This document shows positions 46,691 through 58,211 of a stretch of 64,000 nucleotides of DNA, piece after piece. The notes below the pieces were generated by a model. That model did no database searches and was not told the origin of the DNA. It worked only from the letters and a program-made list of their open reading frames with translations. Positions within the stretch are counted from its first letter, which is position 1. Every line of letters starts with the position of its first letter. The DNA lies in contig OX637296.1 of the NCBI GenBank assembly GCA_951799445.1, forward strand, positions 23,498,001-23,562,000. The letters run 5' to 3'. Position numbers and translations under genes: made by a program. The stretch comes from Pseudisothecium myosuroides (lineage: Eukaryota > Streptophyta > Bryopsida > Hypnales > Lembophyllaceae).

Positions 46691-47698
46691 GATGTCCTGA
46701 ACTTTTATTTTCAAGCCCATTGCCCCGGCACCTGAGGACCAATCTTTCAGCTTTCAGCTCAACAATCCTCCCAACAGTCACATTTTAAAAAAAACCACCT
46801 CATGATATGGGAATTCACTCACTCTATTTGAGGCACCCCCTCTCTCTCTATATTTTATTATAGTTAGTCCAGACAGCTCACCCCCAGCATACCAGGGCCT
46901 TTGCCAGCTCGGAGCCCTTTCGAAACAGCATAATAATTTAATAATAACTGCTGCTTTACGGAGCAGGACCCGGGCAGTCCTCTAGTTCCTTTTTAGTTCC
47001 TTTCTAAGTTACTTCCTCTCATAACAGAACGGACACGTGGCAGCTTGGGAATGTTGGGGTTCAGTTGCGAGCTGCCTGAGAGTGAAATACGCTGAATTTT
47101 TTTTGAATTTTTTTAAAAAATACGCTGAATTTGAGTGATAATCATGTAGTCTAATAAGCTCAGTTATAACCACATTATTATTATTATCCTCCTCCGGGCG
47201 TCTAGCTGCCCCGTGTCCAAGGGAAACGGAAAAAGAAAAAAGGAAAAAGGGGAAAAAAGGCAAAAGGGGAAAAAATAATAATGGACCTGGTTTATATAAT
47301 AAGGTAATGCCAGATAATAACGGAATGAGCATCCAGTGAGGGTTTGAGATTGGCAGTTAGTTGGGCAGGTGGCTTTTTATTGTGGGGGCGCTTGAACGAG
47401 TCCACTGAAATGAAAGGGTGGAGTGAAGTTATTCCATTGGAGTTAGTTCAGGGTGAAGGTCTTTTTCATGTGTTGATTGGGTGGAATTCGTAGCAGAATA
47501 CTTGTGTGTGACCTGCCTGATGAAAGAGTTCTGGTAGGGTTCTGGTAAGAAGAGCAGGCAGGCGCACGAGGGAATGGATCGGCCACTCCAAGAGCGGCAC
47601 GTGTGCTGGGCCTCCACGCATGCATTTTCTTTACCTACTAATGACGGATCCCCTCGAGAGATAAGCAGAAGGAGTAAATTCACATTTAAGGTAGGTAT
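46691..47698. other. Intergenic, mixed composition
   Basis: No gene recognised. A CTCTCTCTATATTTTATTATAG stretch lies near 46850, and a purine-rich segment of AAAAAGG units at 47225-47275. A minus-strand frame of 107 codons at 47009-47332 spans this purine tract and is low complexity. Confidence 0.4.
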
Positions 47699-47958
47699 CC
47701 CAAAACCGCCACTAATTGCTATTGTGCCTAATTACTACTATTAGACTGTTCAAATTCTTATATATTCTTACTGGCAAGGGAAAGGAGGTTCCAATGCACC
47801 AAAGAACATGAAATTTGGATATTGTGTGCAGAAGTTATGAAGGAACAAAGTTTGGTTCTAAAAGCGTTTCTTCCACAAAGGTACATAACTGATTTTGGAG
47901 ATGTACACACACTGAAGATGGCGCTTTAGGTTCAGTGGTGCATTTGGGATGCCTACCT
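47699..47958. mobile_element. TA-flanked MITE with AGGTAGGTATCCC ends
   Basis: Left end AGGTAGGTATCCCAAA, right end TTTGGGATGCCTACCT, inverted, with TA on both sides. 260 bp. The same first seven bases begin the MITEs at 30467 and 32412. An inverted partial copy is at 46545-46690. No coding frame. Confidence 0.65.
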
Positions 47959-47987
47959 TAAGATAGAAGTACCTATTTGTGAAAACC

Positions 47988-48572
47988 TTAACCCTTAAAG
48001 GACGGTGACCCTCGAAATCATCCTTTTGCATCACCGTGTGAATCATTGGCTTAAAATATTGCAAAAGTGCTCACTAGAAGTCAAACTACTATAGAAGATC
48101 TTCTTTTTTCACCACAAACTCCGAGCATGAATAGTTGCATTTATGTCCTACACAATTTGATTCCCTCTCATCCATTGGTCATAGAATGGCTGCGTCGACG
48201 TTTAAAGGTTAAGCATTCTCAATGTGTAGGATATGGGAAATTTGTTGAGAAATTGAGCCCAATGTGTGCAAACATATAGATGAGGAAGAATGCAAAAAAA
48301 ACATTTTTTTCTCCCAAGAATGGATATTTTATTCAATATAAATGTGGATTTTTCATTGGAACCCATTCTAGTCTCATAGAGTCACCTATTTATATTAGCT
48401 TTGTGGCACTTTCCCCTAAAGAAGGAGCGAAAAGAGTTAAGTGGATGACAAGGTATAAACAAAGAATCTTTTATTATGAACAATGCATCCAACTCTTGTC
48501 AATAATATGTCACTTTATAAAGCCATTATAGGTGGGGAGGTTGTTGCAAATAGGTACATCTACCTTAATACC
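47988..48572 (+). pseudogene. Coding relic inside a TTAA-type element
   Basis: The element begins TTAACCCTTAAAGGACGG at 47988. From 48067 to 48531 the plus strand stays in one frame for about 154 codons, broken only by a single TAG at 48277. Recognisable pieces are HPLVIEWLRRRLKVKHSQC before it and SPIYISFVALSPKEGAKRVK after it. I cannot assign the protein; it does not show an evident piggyBac DDD pattern. The next TTAA start is at 48573, so the right end of this element is uncertain. Confidence 0.35.
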
Positions 48573-48784
48573 TTAACCCTTGAAGAACAAAGTCCCCCAT
48601 GACTAAGTTAGTCACAAAAATGCTTTGGTTACTAGACCAATAGGTGCATTACTCTTTTTCTATTGTGAACAATGAAGTCATCCATCAAACATTTTTACTC
48701 CTTAACGTCCTTCAAGGGTAATCCTAGAAAGATGGATTCGTTACTGTGAAAATCATCCTTTTTGGTAGAGTGTGAATTATTGGT
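48573..48784. mobile_element. TTAA-type fragments
   Basis: A subfamily 2 left end (TTAACCCTTGAAGAACAAAG) at 48573 is followed by ATGACTAAGTTAGTCAC, as at 739 and 26786. From 48725 the sequence matches the short MITE at 26617 (GTGAAAATCATCC..GAGTGTGAATTATT). The pieces are truncated and abut each other. Confidence 0.4.
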
Positions 48785-49035
48785 TTAACCCCTAAAGTAA
48801 GTCCTATTGTCCCCGTGGGGGACATATGGATTTCTAAAATGGATTTTGGACTCCTACGGTGCCAATATTCATCATGATTTTTTGAAACTTTTTTTGAAAA
48901 TAAAAATACAAATTAGCATTTTAAAAATGTAATTTTTTTATTTCAATTGGTGCTTGGGAGCAAAAATTATGGCACAAAAAGTCCATTTTCTAGATGTAGC
49001 AAAGCAAAAATCCCCCTTCTTCTAAATTTTTTAAT
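48785..49035 (-). mobile_element. Truncated TTAA-type element (copy H)
   Basis: The left end TTAACCCCTAAAGTAAGTCC continues with TGTCCCCGTGGGGGACA, GATTTTTTGAAACTTTTTTTG and AATTGGTGCTTGGGAGC, collinear with copy D. Similarity stops near 49035, with no right end. Confidence 0.55.
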
Positions 49036-50329
49036 TTTTAATTTTTAAATAAGATAGTCTGAACCTTATAAAGTTCTTAATTCTTACCCTAACAGATCAG
49101 TTGAATTGCAAGATTTTGCAGAAACAATCCGTGCAACTTGTTATAATAGAAAATGTCTTAATCCTACATAATTTGAGGGCAAATTATGGCTACATAGGGG
49201 CCAGGTTTATAAAATAAAAATAGAATAGAATACATTATTATATTATATATATACAATCAATTATAAGTCTTTTCATGAAATAGTGCTGATTTGAAGAGTG
49301 AACACATTCAATTGCCGAGACAACATAAAGTGAATCTAGTTATTTAGAATATTCAAGTATAGTTTCATCTCAAGATTAATAGATACTTTCTAAGTACTTA
49401 TCTCAATATTATTATCTAAAGTATTGTTTGATAGTGATTGGTTATGTTATTCTATAAAGTTAAAGCAATTGATAATAAAATTGTGAAAAATTAACAAAAT
49501 TGCTGAGTGATTTAATGAGAAATTGTCAAAAATAATGCCTAAATGAGCTTAAAACAAAGTAAAATAAAACATGATAAACTTTGAGAGAAATTTGCAAAAT
49601 AAAAGTCTATCACTCTCTTTCTCTATTCAAACCAATTATCTTCAATCTTCCTTAAAAATCCAAGAGATAACATGAAAATAATTAGAGAGAATTGTTTTAA
49701 ACACAATCAAGTCCATTTGTCTAGTCAAATACAAATTCTAAGAGAAACAAGAGGACAAGTTGTCACAAACTTCACTCTAAAAATGTAATCTTGTGAGCCT
49801 AAGAGAGCCTAATTGTGTAACTTGTACTGTAACTTGGGTGGATAGTGACAAAAGTCAGCATATGCTTGAAAACCCATACACTTTCAAATTAAATTCTCTT
49901 AACTTGTACACATGGCACACATTAATAGGCCCTTACTGTAAATACTGCGAAAGTGATAACAAAACTCATAGATACATAGTACACTCAGTAATTGCTCTCT
50001 TTTGAGAGGATACTAAGCCACATAAGCCTGCCTGGCTAAATCGAATTGTGTACATTCATACATTGATTCCAATTGTGTACAAATCCCTACATTTATGATC
50101 TTCGGTGACATCTCTCGATGCTGTGAGCAACAAACTCTTCAATTAGAGCTTTTGACAATGGATCATCTCAAAACCCGAAACCCATACACATCGATCAATC
50201 ACTACGAGCAATTACAGGAATGAAGACTGGAGATAATATCCTACTTGATTGAACCAGGACGTCAGGCAGTAAGTACAGATCCGAAGCATGCCTCGCCAAT
50301 GTTTTTCAGTTCCTCCGACACACACCTGC
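49036..50329. other. AT-rich intergenic DNA
   Basis: Nothing recognised beyond an AT microsatellite (49226-49255) and short frames without domains. Confidence 0.35.
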
Positions 50330-50650
50330 CATGCATCCCAAAACAGGCAGAGAGTGTTCAAATAAAAAAGCGGAAGTGAAGAAAAGAGCAGTGCTATTGA
50401 TTCTAAGGAACTTGTTCAACCCATCTTGTAGCTGGGCGAATTCACCTCCTACGGTTAGGGCGGTGAAGAAAAGAAGAAGTGAAGCGCCGCACCCGAGAGA
50501 AGCAGTGCCGCGTCCCCGAAGCAGCGCCGCATGCGAAGAAGAACTCCACCAACTTCACTCTTCCGACAGCGCCAAACCCTAGCTTCAACCCGAGATGCAC
50601 CAACGGTTGAGATGCACCTCATTGACAGCCAGCTGGCAAGGGGGGAGTTT
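50330..50650. promoter_or_regulatory. GC-rich island with a telo-box, possible gene start
   Basis: A local GC-rich island (GCAGTGCCGCGTCCCCGAAG, GCAGCGCCGCATGCGAAG) with AAACCCTA at 50574-50581, like the telo-box beside the SEC23 start. The plus frame 50331-50582 (83 codons) is arginine- and serine-rich and not recognised. No downstream exons could be found on either strand, so this may be a decayed promoter. Confidence 0.25.
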
Positions 50651-51358
50651 TTTTTTTTTTTCTTCTGAAAATTGATGCTTGACAAGAGTACACAACAAAT
50701 TTTTTACTTGAAAGAGATTTTTTTTAAATTTTTAAACAAACTTGAAAAATATTGAATCAACGGCTGCAGTGGGTACTTCCGAGTCCCATCAATGGTCCAC
50801 GATTCTTCTTACGGGGGTGGAGGAGCCCAAGCACACACGCCTGTAAACACAAGAGATAGTGAGCCTAAGAGAGCATGATAAGACAAAGAGTGACTTTTGT
50901 GAAAACATCTTAGTATTTTGTTGAATAGGCGATAAGTTTAGAAGTTTAGTTGTTCATTCTTAAATACTAAGTAAAAAATGCTCTTCAAGTGTCTATTAGT
51001 CCAATTATCTTGAGAAAAAAAAATGAAGAAAGAACATGATAAAATTTGGAGTTTGATTCAATTCTCCTAAAAAGAATGAGTGTACAAATAAAATAATGCC
51101 AAATCAATGTCAACAAGATTATTTTTTGTGTTAGAACTTTTGAATAAGAACTAATTTATATTTGAAAAAAATACGTGCATATTATTCTTTTCATGGATGA
51201 TGTTGACCTAATAATATTTTTAATTTTTTTTCATTATTGTCATTTTGTGGTCAAAATTGTTTGAAAACTGAAAAAAAAAACAATCTAAAAAGGCTTCGTA
51301 TGCATTTTAGGGGTTTATGTTAATTTTTTAATTTTTAAAAAGTTTAAAATGCACCATC
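50651..51358. other. AT-rich DNA
   Basis: Nothing recognised. Confidence 0.35.
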
Positions 51359-51540
51359 TTTTATGCACGAAGGAGTGAAAGGGCTTTGTTGCGGTGTAAG
51401 AGGTTGTGCTCTTGATACAAATTGAAAGCTTTATGCACAAAAGAGTGCAAGGATTTTGTTGCAGTGTGAGAGGTTGCATTCTTGATACAAATAGAAAGCT
51501 TTATGTTCAAAAGAGTGCAAGGATTTTGTTTCTTGGCATT
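51359..51540. repeat. 70-bp tandem repeat
   Basis: TTATGCAC or TTATGTTC starts recur at 51361, 51431 and 51501, an exact period of 70 bp with about 2.6 copies. Each unit contains AGAGTGCAAGGATTTTGTT or close variants and ends CTTGATACAAAT..GAAAGC. Confidence 0.85.
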
Positions 51541-51939
51541 TGCACATGCAATGTGAAAGTTATGATTTTCACAAAAGAATATATAATTTAATTCAATTTT
51601 TTAATTTAAAAATAATTCAAAAATCCATAACTTTCATACTATATATCCGAACGCTACAACAATTTTTGTTCACCCTTCCTCGCAAAGAGCTTTCCAACAT
51701 TATCAAGAACGTGATTGGATGACTCACGATTTCTTAGATCTCAACATATCAAACAAACAAACAACCTAATTTAAGGTATCGATTGGTGTGTCGCCACTTT
51801 GACTCCATAAACTATGTGTATTTTATCTTTCCTCCCATTTCAGAAAAAAAAAATAAGAAACCCAATGAACATTATTGACAATCAACAACAATGAGCATAA
51901 AATAGAGGTTAATTGAATTCCTTACCTGCAGATGTGGTA
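51541..51939. other. AT-rich DNA
   Basis: Nothing recognised. Confidence 0.35.
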
Positions 51940-53215
51940 TCATACAAGTGAACCATTGTTTGTTGAACTTGCTCCATGTCGGCAAAGAAAAGAGTTAAAT
52001 TCACTCAAAGTAACCTTCATTGTACTCTTGTTGTTCGATTTCTTTGTGGCAGTAACTTCTATCATGTTGTCTATATGATAATAGTGTCCAACATACTCAT
52101 GTAGCTTCAATTTTAGAGCATGTTGAGCTAGAAATATCTTACATAAATTCAAAGATAAATTCATCATGTATTGAAAGTTATATTTACTTGTATATTGAAT
52201 CAATCATTAAAAGAAAATTCAATAGTGGCCAATATGGTAATTGTTAACATACTTGGTGGGGATTCGGAAGTCCAATGCAAAGTCCTCGTCTAGAGATTTA
52301 ATCACACCTTTCCATATCTTGTAGAAGCCATCCCAAGCTTTTGTTGTAATCCCGTTTCGATCGCAAGCCTCTTGTATTTCATACGGGACCAACTTTTTGA
52401 TATATCTTCTATATATTGATTAGCTATATGAACTTGAATTGCACTCTTTGATGTTGTATTATGTGCACGTTGTACCAACCTCTATTTGTCAAAATATGCT
52501 TGACAAGGCTTTTCCAATTTGCTCTTGTGTGTCTTTACTTCCATGTAGACGTTGATGTTGTCTACTATGTTGATTCTTGGACTGGATTTTTCTAGATGTG
52601 GAAGGAATAATGACAAATCTTGCTAGTCTAAGCATTCATTTTGCATGCCCTCCTATTGGTGCCAACTATTGTTCAATTTAATTCCCATTGATTTCTCTAT
52701 CTATTCATGAATTTTCCTTTTGTACTTAATTTCAATCCAACCATTTACTTCTACTTGCAGGCAGTCTTCTACACTTTGAACTGTAATGTCATTCAATCTA
52801 TTCAAGGCTTTGTTACAAATTCCTTTTGTGCATTCACACTTGCCTCATAACAAAATAACTTGGCTCTTGAAGGATTCTTTAACCAATATTGTTTCCCTAA
52901 CATGCTATTGTATTCTAGAAATTTCTCTGGTAGCCTCATCAAGACTAAAATTCAACACACTATTTGCATTTGAGAAACTCTCAATATAGCCAAGGAAACC
53001 TTGCTTTCCCTCTGTGACAAATTCTAACAACTCAGCAACATTGTGAAAGCTTGGACACCTCATTGTATCTTGTTGGTATGGATATATTGAACCATCTAAC
53101 CAAAGATCATAATTTGTTGCTCGACTTGCACGCAAATTAGGGAACTCATATTTTAGAGTTTGCTTGTGAAGCATGCGATTGCGGTTCACAAAAGGCACGT
53201 ACTTTCTACCAACTA
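51940..53215 (-). pseudogene. Unidentified degenerate coding relic
   Basis: On the minus strand a protein-like reading runs from about 53200 to 51940. It opens with YEFPNLRASRATNYDLWLDG, RCPSFHNVAELLEFVTEGKQ and ANSVLNFSLDEATREISRIQ. It then continues in the same frame through several TAG or TGA stops (KALNRLNDITVQSVEDCLQ; RAHNTTSKSAIQVHIANQYI). After a frameshift near 52400 it continues as LVPYEIQEACDRNGITTKAW and DFALDFRIPTKYV, and finally as a frame of about 87 codons at 51940-52203. Stops and the shift show it is dead. I cannot name the family; a transposon-borne gene is plausible in this neighbourhood. Confidence 0.45.
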
Positions 53216-53479
53216 TAGCAGAAACTTAGTAACTTGATTTATCTTCTATCTTAATACAAAAGCAACAATACAAAAACAATCACGCCATGGTTACTTGAGC
53301 TACAATAATTCTTTATGAGCTACAAAGAACTTCATTCAAAACTACATACTGAGAATATGATTACACACTAACTACAGAGAACTTCATGCCATATTAGCTA
53401 CAATTCACGTCACTTCAAAATAAAAAATAAATTATAATAAAAAAAAGGATTCAGTCATAAAGAGGAAGCTGTAAAGAAA

Positions 53480-56400
53480 ATGGTTGTATTTGGTACCATC
53501 AAGAATGACGGCTCGAAAAGAAACTATGGAGGATGATAGCTCAAAAGAAAACTATGGAGGAAAATTTTACAGACTATACTTAGAATGCTCTACATCATCA
53601 TCTCCTATGAGTCCGATTTTCAAAATTATATTCTTTGCCGCCTGATTTGAGTTGGACAAGATGATCATTGTGTGAGTGAACTCCAAGAAGATGGAGATGG
53701 AGAAAGTCATATATGTAATAGTAATCTTACAGGGGAAAGAGACCTTTTTATAACTCATGAAGAGTTGTGAGTATTTGATCACAAGCTAGCTATTGGTATT
53801 TGCAACACGTGTGACTATTGACGTTATATATGTTAAGTTAACTAATTGTACTAACATGCCTCCTTTAGCTGCAAAGTTGAAAAATTGATAACATAACTTG
53901 ACGAAGTGTTGAACACTATACTAGAGCTCTTCCTGTCAACAATTCGTCAATCAAGTAGCTTGGTCAGGATTTGTGATTCTGGTGAGACAAGCTTGGTGTT
54001 TGACTTTTGGTAGTGATTTTGTAAAGATGTTGGCACACATTTTAGAGGTAGGTGTGAAGACTAAGTTGAGGAGTTGATTTGCAACTTGTTCTCAAAGAAA
54101 ATGAAATCGTACGCTGATTTGTTTGGAGTGATCATGAAACTTGGGATTTTGAGATAAGGCGATACAAGGTTGGTTATCACAGTAGAGAGTGCTTGGAAAT
54201 TGTAGTGAATAACCAAGTTTAAGAATTAAAGTTTAGAGCCACATGAGTTCTTGTGTGGCAGTAGCAACAACAATATACTTTGCTTCCATGGAGGATAAAT
54301 CTACAATAGGTTGCTTACAGCTTTGCCAGGACAACAAGTACGATGAATCAAGTTGAAAGATACAACCAAAAATGGAGCGTTAAATGTTAAGGTCGCCGGC
54401 CCAGTCTTCGTCACTCTATCCACATAAATAGTGAGAAGGGGTTGAAGATAAAGGAAGACCATAATAAGTAAGACCTTGCCTAGAAGTTCCACGGAGGTAA
54501 TGAAAGATTTTCTTGATTCCAAGCCAATGAATTGGGTTTGGGTTAGCTATGAATTGTGTCAAGTGATTGATAAAATAGTTGAGGTTTCAACTAGTATAGG
54601 TTACCAAGGACTGCAAGCTACCAATTGCTTGTTTGTAAGGTACAACAGTCATAGCAGTAACTTTGTTTGGAGTAAGATGGGCATTTGGCTCCTGTGATAA
54701 ACAAATCCCAGCTTCAAGTAGGGTGTTTACAAGATTGCAGTTGTGCATATTGAATTTTGTTAATAAATCAGAGATGTACTTATCTTGAGATAAAGTAAGC
54801 GTTTTAGTAGCATGGTCACATTGAATTTGAATTCCCAATATGTATTCAATTTCATTATTGTTTGTCATTGGAAAACATTTGGAAAACAATATTTTAGTTG
54901 TTGATAAATAGGTGAAATTGTTGGAAATGAGAATAAGGTCGTCAATATAGAGGCCAAGATAAAAAATAAAAAGAAGATGAAGACCACTTGATGTAGACAT
55001 TTGTATCACAAGTGCATCTCTGAAATCCTTGTATTAAAAGAAAGTTGTCAAATAATTTGTATTATACCCTTGGAGCCTGTTTAAGTCCACAAAGTAATTT
55101 AAGCAATTGACAAACTTTAGTCTCTGCACTCGGTTGAATGTACCCTTTTGGTTGGATGATAAGAATGACTTCTTGTAAAACGCCAGTGAGAAAAGCAGTT
55201 GTGACGTCCATTTGGTGAACATGATAGTCATATAAAGTGGCAAAAGCCAACAAGATTTGTAAGGAGGTCATCTTGATTATGGGGGAGAATGTTTCAGAGT
55301 AGTTTAGGCCTTCCTGTTGAGTGAAGCCTCGGGCTACAAGCTTGACTTTGTAGGAAGATATAGTACCGTCAGAGTTAAATTTCTTGCAAAATAGCCATTT
55401 AGTATTGATGATGGAACAATAAAAGGGAAGACTAACCAATTGGTAGGTATTGTTTTGAACCAAAAATTGATATTTAATGTCCATGGTACGCTTCCAATGA
55501 GAGGAAGCTGGGTCACTAAGAGCTTCATGGATGGTAAGTAGTTCAACAAGCTGATTCATAAAGGCATAGGTATAATGATTTTTGTTATGAAATTTTGTCG
55601 ATTTCCATTGATCCTAGTTTTGTCATTGATATTACTTAAGAGCAAGTCCAATGACAAAGGGAGGTTGTTACTGAGGAGAGTGTTTTGGGGAGGATGATAA
55701 CCTTTGATTGGTTGGGATGAATGGAGGTGAAGCAGATGCAGGGCGGTAGATTTGGGGAATTGGTGGTGAATCAGGTGGACCGGGGGGCTTTGGCTGAATA
55801 TTCAAAACTAACTGCAAACTTGGTTAAGTAGTAAGTTATGGGACAAAGTAAAATCTATCAGTATTGAAGCCAGAGAGCGAAGGTGAGCTCTTGAAAGGAA
55901 GAGCTCCCCTTGGAAGTATATGTTCTTTTGAGAAAATTACGTTGAGGCTTGAGAAAACACGATTAGTGCTTGAATTGTACAACCGATAGCCTTTGATACA
56001 AGTTGTTTTGCTATAGCCAATAAAAATACATTTTAACATTTTTGTGTCTAGTTTTGTGCACTTTTCATCTGATATATAGGAATATGCTGGGCAACTAAAT
56101 ATTTGAAGGTCACAAAGATCAAGCTTTATACCGGTCCATAGTTCAAATGGGGTGGTATTTAATTCAGCCATAGTATATGAGCAATTTTAGAGGTAACATG
56201 CAATAGAAATTGCTTTTGCCCTAAAGAAGTTGCTTAATTGAGCAACCTTAAGCATACTTTAAGTTGATTCAACTAATGTTTGATTTTTCCTTTCAAAGAT
56301 TCCATTTTGAGCTAGGTTATATGGATTTGTAATTTGGAGTTAGATGCCATGATCCATACAGAATTTGTGGAACTTATTTGAAGTATATTCCCCTCCATTA

Positions 56401-56700
56401 AAGAACTTGAATATCAAAATCTTAGAATTACTATATTGATTTTCCACTAGTGTTTTACAGGTTTGAAAATGAAACAAGACGTTTGATTTTTGTATAGAAA
56501 GTAACTATGTGTGAATCTAGAGAAATCATCAATAAATGTGAGGAAGTAAAGCGCACCACCAAAGGATGGTCTGCATATTGGTCCACAGAGATCACTATAG
56601 ATTAAGGCCAAAAGTGCAATGACTTCTGTTGCAGGCCATTAGTTGGGTAAGAATTTTTGGAGTATTTTCCAAAAATACATCTTTCACATAAAGATAATGT
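53480..56700 (-). mobile_element. Copia LTR retrotransposon, decayed and 5'-truncated
   Basis: In transcription order on the minus strand: integrase core near 56600-56510 (SFGGALYFLTFIDDFSR), integrase C-terminal/SH3-like part 56171-55836 (TPFELWTGIKLDLCDLQIFS; KCIFIGYSKTTCIKGYRLYN), reverse transcriptase N-part 55559-55062 (VARGFTQQEGLNYSETFSPI; QMDVTTAFLTG with its catalytic D), RT palm after a frameshift 55009-54587 (GLYIDDLILISNN), RNase H near 54430-54060 (DWAGDLNI, SSMEAKYIVVATATQELMWL, YCDNQPCIALSQNPKFHDHS), and the tail ANIFTKSLPKVKHQACLT. Frameshifts and stops in every domain; gag and protease 5' of the integrase are missing. Copia elements replicate through an RNA intermediate. Confidence 0.88.
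53530..53856 (-). repeat. Copia 3' LTR (right border approximate)
   Basis: A polypurine tract AAAGGAGG on the minus strand (about 53866-53859) directly precedes TGTTAGTACAATTAG, a typical LTR start, at 53856. A TATA-like GTTATAAAAAGG lies about 105 bases inside. Near 53490 the minus strand reads VILDGTKYNHF, similar to the start of Copia gag (LDGTNY), which places the LTR end near 53530 and hints that a second copy began here. Confidence 0.55.
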
Positions 56701-58211
56701 GGATTTAATTGGAACAAGTCCAATAACTAAATCTTGAGTTTGCATGATAGATAAAGAATGTATATTAAGGTACTCGAATCAATAATGCCATTTAATTGTG
56801 TCTCGATCAAACATCTGTAAAGTATAGCTATACTAACTAAATCAAAAGGTTCAATATCAATGTTGAGGGTAAACACAATGGTGGTGCCAGATGACAAGAA
56901 ATTGCGACAACAAATATTGCAATCTTGACACGATGCCCTAGTTGCAGGGCATCTAGGTTGGGCAAAGACCTTGGATCTCAAGGCGAGAATTTTTTATTGG
57001 CCAACCCTGCGTCGATATGTTCACTGTTATGTTGATGGCTGCGATTTATGCCAACCCTCCAAACCGACACGCCATAGCCAATATGGCTTATTACAACCAC
57101 TGATACACCGTGGAAACGAGTGACAACCAATTTTATTGTAAAGTTGCCAAGTAGTGGAGGCTTTGACGCAATTATGGTGTTAGTTGACAAGAACACAAAG
57201 TTAGCACACTTCATCCCAACCAATGAGACAATTGATTCTAATGGAATGGCTACACTATATCTCCACCATGTTTGGAAATACCACGAGACTCCAGACGCGA
57301 TAATTTTCGATTGCGGCTCGGTGTTTGTTTCAAAATTTATGTGACTTTTATCTGAGCTCCTTCGTATTCAATCTGCTCCTACAACAGCCTTTCACCCACA
57401 ATTGGATGGTCAAACGGAGCGGGTCAACTAAGTTTGGATCAAATTCTGCGAATGTTTACTACCAGACAAAAAGACAACTGGTCAGATCTTCTTCCAATAG
57501 CTGAATTTGCTTACAATAATTTCCTTCACTCAGCCACAAGGTTCTTACCATTGTATGCCACTTACAGCTATTGCCCAACCCTATCCTTCACAAATCCTAC
57601 TACTTTGATAGTCCCAACAACTGAAGAAAGGATTCGTCACCTACAAAAGGTACAATGAGGAAGTAAAAACTATGATCAAGATTGCGGGATATCAAGCCAA
57701 GCGGAATTATGACCGCCATGTTCAGCAGCAATCCGTTTTCACAATAGGGGTCAAAGTACTACTTTGATATGAACATATTGCGACAACAGCTCCGTCTAAA
57801 GAACTGGCTTCAAAATTCTTGGGTCCATTTCCTATTATAGCTGAAATATCGGACTTGGTGTATCGAGTAAAGCTGCCCAAAACGCTCTGCATCCATGACG
57901 TCTTCCACGTATCTGTCCTTGAGCGATATCGACAAGACACCATTCCAGACCGCAAACAGAAACCACGGCCACCAATTATAATTCCGAAGGGAGATATCAA
58001 ATGGGAGGTCCATAGAATACTGGATTCCCGATTAAGCGGTCGTAGGAAGAAACTTCAATATCTTGTCTCATGAAAAGGCTACGGGATGGAGCAAGACTCT
58101 TGGGAATCGGCGGGGAATTTGAAGAATGCTTTGGACGCGGTCAAGGAATTTCACTGTCTCCATCCCTAGGCGTCAGGACCAAATACTAGAATATAAAAGG
58201 GGAAGGGATAA

